Assembly (NCBI GenBank): GCA_035532755.1 | Contig: DATKQI010000242.1 | Coordinates: 1-11,367, forward strand | Direction of reading: 5' to 3' | DNA: 11,367 bases | Source: DATKQI01 sp035532755 | GTDB taxonomy: Bacteria; Pseudomonadota; Alphaproteobacteria; Acetobacterales; Acetobacteraceae | Shown: piece after piece, positions 1 to 5,733 of the stretch | Numbering within the stretch: the first letter of the stretch is position 1 | How the letters are laid out: the number at the start of each line of letters is the position of its first letter | Program-made: the position numbers and the translations under genes | The notes under the pieces: model-generated | The model's input: the letters and a program-made list of their open reading frames with translations, nothing else | Databases searched by the model: none | What the model was told of the DNA's origin: nothing

Positions 1-371
1 TTCTTCGTTTCCATCGGCTGCAGCACGCCGGTGGGAAACACTTTCTTGCAGATGAAGTATTCGATGTCGGCGATGTCGTAGCTGCCCGGCTGCGTCACCG
101 CGCGCTGGGCCACCGCGTCGGTGTCCATCGCGGTCATCGAGATGGTGAGGCCGAGGTCCTTCTTCGCCTTGTTGGCGATGTCGTTCAGGTTGGACACGCC
201 GGTGCCGAACTGGCGCAGCGTGATGTTCTTGATGTTCCGCGCCCAGATCGTGGGGAAGCCGGTGGCCGCGCCGGAGCCGGCCGCGGCCCCGGCAAGTGCC
301 GCGCCGGCCTTCATCAGGGAACGGCGGGACAGGGCGCCGGCCGGGCCTGTCGGGGTGCGTGGGTTCGTCAT
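1..371 (-). CDS. ABC transporter extracellular solute-binding protein, Tat-exported (3' part missing)
   Basis: This is the N-terminal 123 residues of a periplasmic solute-binding protein; the rest lies beyond position 1. The protein begins MTNPRTP and carries a Tat-type signal at about residues 15-45: SRRSLMK, then an Ala/Gly-rich hydrophobic stretch. The mature start reads FPTIWARNIKNITLRQFGTG, followed by VAQRAVTQPGSYDIADIEY. This pattern is typical of spermidine/putrescine-type (PotD-like, SBP_bac family) binding proteins. Its gene begins 19 bp after the stop of an ABC ATPase gene on the same strand, so the two are almost certainly co-transcribed, and permease genes would be expected further downstream, outside the window. 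The ligand is not readable from the sequence: polyamine is the family default, but related proteins bind other small cations, opines or sugars. The family assignment is from motif recognition. Confidence 0.85.
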   Translation of the reverse strand, partial: MTNPRTPTGPAGALSRRSLMKAGAALAGAAAGSGAATGFPTIWARNIKNITLRQFGTGVSNLNDIANKAKKDLGLTISMTAMDTDAVAQRAVTQPGSYDIADIEYFICKKVFPTGVLQPMETK

Positions 372-390
372 GCGGGCCTCGTTGTTTCTG

Positions 391-1392
<1,002 letters not shown>

Positions 1393-1430
1393 CCTCGCCG
1401 ACCTCGCCCCGATCTCGCGATAAGGGGATC

Positions 1431-1446
1431 AGCAAGTTGCGTGCCA
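1431..1446 (-). promoter_or_regulatory. sigma-54 (RpoN) -24/-12 promoter element
   Basis: Read on the minus strand this is TGGCACGCAACTTGCT, which matches the known RpoN consensus TGGCACG-N4-TTGCW at every specified base. The GG (1445-1444) and GC (1433-1432) are separated by exactly the required 10 bp. The predicted transcription start is near 1420, giving a leader of about 28 nt before the GTG start at 1392 and leaving room for the GAGG ribosome-binding site. It lies in the 169-bp gap upstream of the ABC importer operon and points towards it. Transcription from such a site needs an enhancer-binding activator. None is encoded in this window. Confidence 0.75.
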
Positions 1447-1466
1447 TCATGCCGGGTGGCGCGCGG

Positions 1467-1492
1467 AAGGCGTGCGCGGCACGATATGCCTT
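1467..1492. promoter_or_regulatory. nested inverted repeat, possible activator-binding site upstream of the sigma-54 element
   Basis: Two dyads are nested here: an outer AAGGC (1467-1471) / GCCTT (1488-1492) pair and an inner CGTGC (1471-1475) / GCACG (1479-1483) pair with a 3-nt centre. The region sits 20 bp beyond the -24 box of the sigma-54 element, roughly -45 to -70 relative to the predicted start. Enhancer sites are usually further away (80-200 bp), so this could instead bind an ordinary regulator or be chance in GC-rich DNA. Confidence 0.3.
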
Positions 1493-1537
1493 AAACGAGG
1501 GCGGCGGCAGGCGTGCGTGGCGAAGGATTGCGCAGGC

Positions 1538-1556
1538 CGGCGGGGCGGCCCCGCCG
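1538..1556 (-). terminator. GC-rich hairpin after the polysaccharide-exporter ATPase gene
   Basis: CGGCGGGG (1538-1545) and CCCCGCCG (1549-1556) form a perfect 8-bp stem with a 3-nt loop, starting 5 nt past the stop codon of the minus-strand gene ending at 1562. The position suits transcription termination or mRNA 3'-end stabilisation. There is no T-run after it on the minus strand, so it is not a canonical intrinsic terminator. Confidence 0.4.
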
Positions 1557-1561
1557 TCAGC

Positions 1562-2320
1562 TCAGGCGACGCTCGCCAGTTCCGGCCCGGCGTACTGGTC
1601 CATCACGGCCCCGGCCGGGCCATCCTCCCGCACCTGGCCGTTCTCCAGCCAGATCACGCGGGTGCACCATTCGCGCACGATCTTTGCCATATGGCTCGAC
1701 AGCACCAGGATGTCCGCGCCGCGCACCATCGTCTCCAGCCGGCCGCGCGCCTTGTCGATGAACACCGAATCGCCGGCCAGGAACCATTCATCCATCAGCA
1801 GCACTTCGGGGCGGATGGCGGTGGCCAGCGCGAAGCCGAGCCGCACCACCATGCCGGAGCTGTAAATCTTCACCGGCAGTTCGATGAAATCGCCCAGTTC
1901 GGCGAATTCCCGCACATCCTCCTCCAGCCGCTTCAGCGCGGGCTTGGGCAGGCGGTTGTACAGGCCGCGCAGCATGATGTTCTCCCGCCCCGTCAGGTCG
2001 GGATTCATGCCCAGGTTGGGATCGAGCAGCGCGTTCAGCGAACCCTGGATGCGCACCCGCCCCATCACCGGCTCATAGATGCCGGCCAGCACCCGCAGCA
2101 GCGTGGTCTTGCCCGCGCCGTTGTGGCCGACAAGGCCGAGCCGGTCGCCGCTGGCCAGGGTGAAAGACATCTCCCGCAGCGCCTGCACCACCACCTTGTG
2201 CTTGGCGTTCTCGCCCAGCCGCCCGGATGCGGCCGCAAGCACGGTGCGCTTCAGGCTCCGCGCATTGCCATGATACAGCGGGAAATCCACCGCCAGCCCC
2301 TGAACCTCGATGCGCGCCAT
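1562..2320 (-). CDS. ABC-2 polysaccharide exporter, ATP-binding subunit (KpsT/Wzt type)
   Basis: Cytoplasmic ATPase that would power export of a surface polysaccharide (capsule, O-antigen or teichoic-acid-like polymer) across the inner membrane. It has 252 residues: Walker A GHNGAGKTT (65-73), signature YSSGM (153-157), Walker B VLLMDE (173-178) and switch His210 (LSSHM). The family's characteristic LLDPNLGMNPDLTGREN segment lies at about 98-114. It has the short KpsT-like form and lacks the extra C-terminal carbohydrate-binding domain of long Wzt proteins. I chose the ATG at 2320 because the homology-like sequence starts there (MARIEVQGL) and it lies 2 bp after the permease stop, a typical coupled junction; the same frame is open upstream to 2503, but that part overlaps the permease gene and looks non-native. 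It works with the permease encoded just upstream. The polymer is unknown because no biosynthesis genes are present. Confidence 0.93.
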   Translation of the reverse strand: MARIEVQGLAVDFPLYHGNARSLKRTVLAAASGRLGENAKHKVVVQALREMSFTLASGDRLGLVGHNGAGKTTLLRVLAGIYEPVMGRVRIQGSLNALLDPNLGMNPDLTGRENIMLRGLYNRLPKPALKRLEEDVREFAELGDFIELPVKIYSSGMVVRLGFALATAIRPEVLLMDEWFLAGDSVFIDKARGRLETMVRGADILVLSSHMAKIVREWCTRVIWLENGQVREDGPAGAVMDQYAGPELASVA

Positions 2321-2322
2321 TG

Positions 2323-3204
2323 CTATTGCACCCAGAAGGCGATGCGCCCGCGCACCCGCACGAACAGCACCCAGGCCGCACCGCACATCAGCACGGAAAA
2401 CACCCCGGCGCTGATCCAGGTGGATGCCGACGGCACGGTGCCGAGCAACGGCCCGCGCACGATCTCCAGCAGCGTGTAGAACGGGTTGTAGGGCAATACC
2501 CACTGCTTGCCCTTCAGCAGTTCCGGCCGCCAGATGATCGGGCTGATGAAGAAGGCGATCTGCATCACGCTCGCCACGATCGGCGGCACGTCGCGGAAGC
2601 GGGTGCAGAAGGCACCCAGCAGCAGCGCGATCGCGGTCGAATCAAGCAGCCACAGCAGCAGGGCCGGCAGCGCCAGCAACGCGGTTGCGCCCGGCCAGAT
2701 GCGGAAGATCACGAACACGGCAACGATCACGACAACGTTGTGGGCAAGCACCATCAGGTTGCGCACCACCACCCGCGCCGCATACAGCGAGAACGGCATG
2801 CGGATCGAACGGATCATGCCCTCCGCCTGGGTGAAGGCCATGCACGCATCTCCGACGAGCGTGGAGACATAGCCCCACAGCACCATCGACAGCGCGAGGA
2901 AGGGCAGGTAGGTCTGAAGGTTCGTGCGGAACAGGTTCGAATACAGGAACCCGAGCGCACCCACCATCACCGCGGTGGACAGGGTGAGCCAGAACGGCCC
3001 CAGGACCGAGCCGCGATAGCGCAGCTTGATGTCGAGCCAGCCCAGCACCCACACCAGGCGCCAGAGCTGCATGCCCTCTCCGAGATCCTGCCGCGCCAGC
3101 CGGTGGCGCACGGCGAAGGTCTGCCCGGCCTGCATCTCGAACATGGCCGCGGTGGCTGTCGGCCCCGTCGCCGGGACCTCTTCATTCTGGACGGCGGCGC
3201 TCAT
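2323..3204 (-). CDS. ABC-2 polysaccharide exporter, permease subunit (KpsM/Wzm type)
   Basis: Inner-membrane channel subunit of a polysaccharide ABC exporter, 293 aa. About six hydrophobic segments are visible (approx. residues 68-90, 98-120, 148-168, 175-198, 207-224, 262-284). Family-typical stretches are LRYRGSVLGPFW before the first segment, TRFRDVPPIV (201-210) and FFISPIIW (218-225). The end, RGRIAFWVQ, is also usual for this family. The ATG at 3204 gives the sequence MSAAVQNEEVP; the ribosome-binding site is poor, and an internal Met at residue 21 is a possible alternative. The open frame runs on upstream to 3774, but that part overlaps the lipoprotein gene in another frame. The gene is followed after 2 bp by the ATPase gene and preceded after 47 bp by a glycine-zipper lipoprotein gene on the same strand. 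Confidence 0.92.
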   Translation of the reverse strand: MSAAVQNEEVPATGPTATAAMFEMQAGQTFAVRHRLARQDLGEGMQLWRLVWVLGWLDIKLRYRGSVLGPFWLTLSTAVMVGALGFLYSNLFRTNLQTYLPFLALSMVLWGYVSTLVGDACMAFTQAEGMIRSIRMPFSLYAARVVVRNLMVLAHNVVVIVAVFVIFRIWPGATALLALPALLLWLLDSTAIALLLGAFCTRFRDVPPIVASVMQIAFFISPIIWRPELLKGKQWVLPYNPFYTLLEIVRGPLLGTVPSASTWISAGVFSVLMCGAAWVLFVRVRGRIAFWVQ

Positions 3205-3251
3205 GATCGGGCGGCGGATAGCCGATCTGTCCCGGACGTGCAACTCGCGCC

Positions 3252-3725
3252 CTAGCTCGTGACCCGGGCGATGCGGGTGCGGTCGCCGCGAATGATCGCC
3301 ACGCGGTCCCCGGGGACGAACTGGTTCTCGTTGGTTTGCACGACCGAAATCGTCTGCCCGTCGTCCTGGCGGATGATGAACTCGGTCGCGATCCCGGTGC
3401 TCACTTGGTTGCCGACGACGTTGCCGACCACGCCGCCCAGCAGGGCGCCGCCAAGCGCACCGAGGATGTTGCTGCGCGGATCGCCGCCGATGAAGCTGCC
3501 GGCCACCCCGCCCGCCGCCGCGCCGGCCAGCGTGCCGATGCCGCCGCCGCCGTTGTTCACGGCCACGTTCCGCATCGACAGGATGGTGCCGTACGTCACG
3601 TCCGCGGTCCGGCCGATCGCAGCACCGCTGTAGGTGGAATTGGTATAGGCCGGCGCGCAGCCGGCAATTCCCAGCAGCGCCAGCGCGGCCAGCATGAACG
3701 TGAACGGGCGCAGAATGCGGGCCAT
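3252..3725 (-). CDS. glycine-zipper outer-membrane lipoprotein (SlyB-like)
   Basis: Small 157-residue lipoprotein. The signal peptide MARILRPFTFMLAALALLGIAGC ends in the lipobox LGIAGC, so Cys23 should be acylated; the residue after it is Ala, which favours outer-membrane sorting. Residues ~57-108 form a long glycine zipper (repeated GxxxG: GIGTLAGAAAGGVAG, then ILGALGGALLGGVVGNVVG), as in SlyB/PcpY-family proteins. A short polar C-terminal domain follows with DDGQTISVVQTNENQFVPGDRV, also usual in that family. I chose the ATG at 3725 because it gives the clean signal peptide and has GGAG 9 nt upstream; an open extension to 3845 adds a non-signal N-terminus. SlyB-type proteins help stabilise the outer membrane under stress (family knowledge). 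The 47-bp gap suggests co-transcription with the polysaccharide exporter, but a functional link is inference. Confidence 0.88.
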   Translation of the reverse strand: MARILRPFTFMLAALALLGIAGCAPAYTNSTYSGAAIGRTADVTYGTILSMRNVAVNNGGGGIGTLAGAAAGGVAGSFIGGDPRSNILGALGGALLGGVVGNVVGNQVSTGIATEFIIRQDDGQTISVVQTNENQFVPGDRVAIIRGDRTRIARVTS

Positions 3726-3744
3726 GGCGAGAATCTCCGTACGC

Positions 3745-3759
3745 TCGGGCGGCGCCCGA
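3745..3759. repeat. short inverted repeat in the leader of the lipoprotein gene
   Basis: TCGGGC (3745-3750) and GCCCGA (3754-3759) form a 6-bp dyad with a 3-nt centre, 19 bp upstream of the lipoprotein ATG and just outside its GGAG ribosome-binding site. It could be a small operator or leader hairpin; in DNA this GC-rich it may be chance. Confidence 0.25.
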
Positions 3760-3846
3760 TGCCTTCGCGGCCATCCTACCAGCTTGGCCCCCCGGATCGC
3801 CAGCCGGCGGGGCCAGGACCGCCCGTAATGCGCTTTACCATTCACC

Positions 3847-3873
3847 TTGCTTTGATCGGCGCCATGATATAAC
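3847..3873 (+). promoter_or_regulatory. candidate sigma-70-type promoter for the lytic transglycosylase gene
   Basis: The divergent intergenic region has a conspicuous A/T-richer island. On the plus strand TTGCTT (3847-3852) is followed after 15 bp by TATAAC (3868-3873), a 5/6 match to the -10 consensus. The spacer is shorter than the ideal 17 bp. Transcription would begin near 3880, about 70 nt before the chosen ATG at 3953. The opposite strand of the same island may hold the promoter of the divergent lipoprotein gene, but I see no convincing element there. Confidence 0.4.
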
Positions 3874-3952
3874 CACTTAGGGGCGTTTTCTTACCGTGAT
3901 TCTCAGCGATGGCGGCCAAGCGCGGCCGTTTCATGACGGAGGCCTGTGCCGG

Positions 3953-5236
3953 ATGCCGCGACGTTCCCCCGACACCCACCTGCCGGCCGCCGCTGCGGCG
4001 CACAAATCCCTCCCGTTCCGGCCCAGGCTGCGCCTTGCCGGTGGCTGCATCACGTTGGCGCTGCTCTCCGCCTGCGCCAGCCATGGCCCGCGCATGGCAG
4101 CCACGCAGGAAGCGGCGCAATACGCGGCCCGCGCGAAACGCAGCTACGCGCCGCCCGGCCCGGCGTCGGATCCGTGGCGGCCGTACATCCTTGCCGCCTC
4201 CAAGCGCTTCGATGTGCCGCCGACCTGGATTCGCCAGGTGATGCGGGTCGAATCGGGCGGCCATGAATATCTGAACGGGCAGCTCACCACCTCGGTCGAT
4301 GGCGCGATGGGCCTGATGCAGATCATGCCCGGCACCTATGACGAGCTGCGTGCGCAGTACGGCCTCGGCGATGATCCCTACGACCCGCGCGACAACATCA
4401 TGGCGGGTGCCGCGTATATCCGGCAGATGTACGATCTCTACGGCTCGCCGGGGTTCCTCGCGGCCTACAATGCGGGCCCCGGGCGGCTTGACCAGTACCT
4501 GACGAGCCATGTGCCGCTGCCGCAGGAGACCCGCAACTACGTGGCGATGATCGGCCCGCGCATCGCCGGGGTCTACCCCGATGCCCAATCGCCCGCGCAG
4601 CAATACGCCATGAACGCGATGCCCTATCATCAGCTCGTGGCGCCCACCTACGCCAAGCCGGCCTACCATCCGTTGACCACGCCCACCTATCATCCCTTGA
4701 CCACGCAGGTCGCCGCCTACCAGCCACCGCCCGAAAGCCCGCCCATTCCCTATCGCTCTCCCGCGCCCGTTCCGGTCCAGCTTCCGCCGCCGCGCCCGGT
4801 GCCGGTCCGTGTGGCCCCGGTCCAGGTCGCGCAGTTGGAGCCGCCGCGCTACCTCGGCAACGGCGTGCGCAATCTTGCCGCCGAACTCACCCCGCCGCCG
4901 CGGCGGGCGAGCTTCCGGCTGATCCCGCAGGCCGTGGCCGGCAGCCTCCCGATTCGCAGCAGCGGCTCGCTGCTCGGGCCGTGGGCGGTGCAGGTCGGCG
5001 CCTATGGCACGCCGGCGGAGGCGCAGGCCGCCATCGGCGCCGCGCGGCGATCGGCGCAGGCGCCGCTGGTGCAGGCGCGGAACCTCGTCATGCCGGTCCA
5101 TACCGCCAGCGCCACGCTGTACCGCGCCCGGCTGACCGGCCTGTCGCGGGATGCCGCATTGCGGGCCTGCCAGGCGCTCGCGCATGGCCGCACCGGCTGC
5201 ATCGTGCTTTCGCCCGACGCGCAGGCGGGGTCCTGA
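3953..5236 (+). CDS. lipoprotein lytic transglycosylase with SLT and SPOR domains
   Basis: Peptidoglycan-cleaving enzyme of the envelope, 427 aa. A signal peptide ends in the lipobox LLSAC, with Cys41 the likely lipid anchor. The SLT (goose-lysozyme-like) domain spans ~75-200: catalytic Glu100 in QVMRVESGG, then GAMGLMQIMPGTY (117-129) and AAYNAGPGRLDQY (170-182), all hallmarks of family-1-type transglycosylases. A Pro/Val-rich linker (~228-330) with a short tandem repeat follows. A C-terminal SPOR domain begins at PWAVQVGAYGT (343-353) and runs to ~421; SPOR domains bind denuded glycans at the division septum. The ATG at 3953 has GGAGG (3938-3942) 10 nt upstream; a GTG at 3896 in the same frame would add 19 residues before the signal peptide and is less likely. 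The gene is divergent from the SlyB-like gene. A role in septal peptidoglycan processing is inferred from the domains. Confidence 0.93.
   Translation: MPRRSPDTHLPAAAAAHKSLPFRPRLRLAGGCITLALLSACASHGPRMAATQEAAQYAARAKRSYAPPGPASDPWRPYILAASKRFDVPPTWIRQVMRVESGGHEYLNGQLTTSVDGAMGLMQIMPGTYDELRAQYGLGDDPYDPRDNIMAGAAYIRQMYDLYGSPGFLAAYNAGPGRLDQYLTSHVPLPQETRNYVAMIGPRIAGVYPDAQSPAQQYAMNAMPYHQLVAPTYAKPAYHPLTTPTYHPLTTQVAAYQPPPESPPIPYRSPAPVPVQLPPPRPVPVRVAPVQVAQLEPPRYLGNGVRNLAAELTPPPRRASFRLIPQAVAGSLPIRSSGSLLGPWAVQVGAYGTPAEAQAAIGAARRSAQAPLVQARNLVMPVHTASATLYRARLTGLSRDAALRACQALAHGRTGCIVLSPDAQAGS
4662..4705 (+). repeat. 24-bp-period tandem repeat in the transglycosylase linker
   Basis: CCTACCATCCGTTGACCACG (4662-4681) recurs 24 bp later as CCTATCATCCCTTGACCACG (4686-4705), with 18 of 20 bases identical. 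In protein it is two copies of YHPLTT (residues 238-243 and 246-251) separated by two residues. It looks like a recent in-frame duplication in the disordered linker between the SLT and SPOR domains. Confidence 0.8.
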
Positions 5237-5273
5237 GGCCACATCCGGCCTGACCCGGCGCAACCCTGACTTG

Positions 5274-5303
5274 CCGCCGCCCGGTTGCCGGCACCGGCGG
5301 CGG
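5274..5303 (+). terminator. stem-loop downstream of the lytic transglycosylase gene
   Basis: CCGCCGCCCGGT (5274-5285) pairs with ACCGGCGGCGG (5293-5303), giving 11 bp with one bulged C and the 7-nt loop TGCCGGC. It lies 37 bp past the transglycosylase stop codon. No T-tract follows, so termination is uncertain; it may instead stabilise a 3' end. Confidence 0.35.
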
Positions 5304-5313
5304 GCGGCATGAT
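5285..5313 (+). promoter_or_regulatory. weak candidate promoter for the acyl-CoA operon
   Basis: TTGCCG (5285-5290) and CATGAT (5308-5313), each a 4/6 match to the -35 and -10 consensus, are separated by exactly 17 bp. Transcription would begin near 5320, about 35 nt upstream of the first gene of the operon. The -35 box falls in the loop of the preceding stem-loop and the -10 box overlaps the dyad at 5309-5338, so a bound repressor would block it. Evidence is only pattern matching. Confidence 0.3.
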
Positions 5314-5338
5314 CGCACGCAACACGCGCGTGCATCAT
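5309..5338. promoter_or_regulatory. operator-like dyad upstream of the acyl-CoA operon
   Basis: ATGATcGCACGC (5309-5320) and GCGTGCATCAT (5328-5338) form an 11-bp inverted repeat with one extra C and a 7-nt centre. A perfect 10-bp palindrome, CACGCGCGTG, is nested at 5323-5332. It ends 17 bp before the ATG of the first operon gene. Position and size suit a TetR- or FadR-like regulator that responds to acyl-CoAs, but no regulator gene is in the window and the dyad could also be an mRNA hairpin. Confidence 0.4.
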
Positions 5339-5355
5339 ATCGGGGAACGCCAGGA

Positions 5356-5733
5356 ATGACTGCTGCACCACCACCGGGCCCGGAGGCGCAGTTCCGCGCC
5401 TTCCTGCGCGAAGGCCGCTTCATGATCCAGCGCAGCCGGTCCACCGGCCGGCATGTGTTCTATCCGCGTATCGCCGCCCCCGGCACCGGGGAAGCCGACC
5501 TGGAATGGGTGGAGGCAGGCGGCGGCGGGGCGGTGCATGCGATCACCGTCAACCGCTCGCGCGAGGGAGCCTACAACGTCGCGCTGGTGGATCTGGACGA
5601 AGGCGTGCGGCTGATGAGCCGGATCGAGGGGCAGGAGAGCGTGCCCATCGGCACCCGCGTGCGGGCGCGCATCGCCGAACTCGACGGCGCCCCTCAGGTG
5701 GTGTTCGACGTGGCGGCCGGGGAGGGTGCGTGA
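5356..5733 (+). CDS. OB-fold protein of the DUF35 family, zinc-ribbon cysteines lost
   Basis: Small cytosolic protein of 125 aa. It follows the DUF35 (ChsH2 C-terminal / acyl-CoA-associated) plan: an N-terminal helix (EAQFRAFLREGRFMIQRS), a rubredoxin-like ribbon region (residues ~25-50), then an OB-fold with AVHAITVNRS, YNVALVDLDEGVRLMSRI and PIGTRVRARI. Family members normally read RCxxCG...FxPRxxCPxCG; here the matching stretch is RSRSTG...FYPRIAAPGTG, so all four metal-binding cysteines are gone (Ser, Thr, Ala, Thr). DUF35 proteins usually bind a thiolase-like partner and pass acyl-CoA substrates to it (known for archaeal HMG-CoA synthase/thiolase complexes and for Ltp2 aldolases). The next gene is exactly such a partner and starts inside this gene's stop codon (TGATG). 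First gene of the operon; GGGGAA 8 nt upstream serves as a weak ribosome-binding site. Confidence 0.85.
   Translation: MTAAPPPGPEAQFRAFLREGRFMIQRSRSTGRHVFYPRIAAPGTGEADLEWVEAGGGGAVHAITVNRSREGAYNVALVDLDEGVRLMSRIEGQESVPIGTRVRARIAELDGAPQVVFDVAAGEGA

Noticed and set aside
2321..2503. Longer N-terminus for the polysaccharide-exporter ATPase
   Set aside because: The extension overlaps the permease C-terminus in another frame and reads as Arg/Ala-rich non-native sequence; the ATG at 2320 begins the family-like sequence directly after the permease stop.
3726..3845. Longer N-terminus for the glycine-zipper lipoprotein
   Set aside because: It would bury the lipoprotein signal peptide behind 40 residues. 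The ATG at 3725 has a good GGAG site and gives a standard signal sequence.
3896..3952. GTG start at 3896 for the lytic transglycosylase
   Set aside because: It lacks a good ribosome-binding site and adds residues before the signal peptide; the ATG at 3953 has GGAGG at suitable spacing.
3842..5374. 510-codon open frame on the minus strand
   Set aside because: Antisense to the lytic transglycosylase gene; its composition is Arg/Gly/His-rich and without motifs. The plus strand carries the SLT and SPOR signatures.
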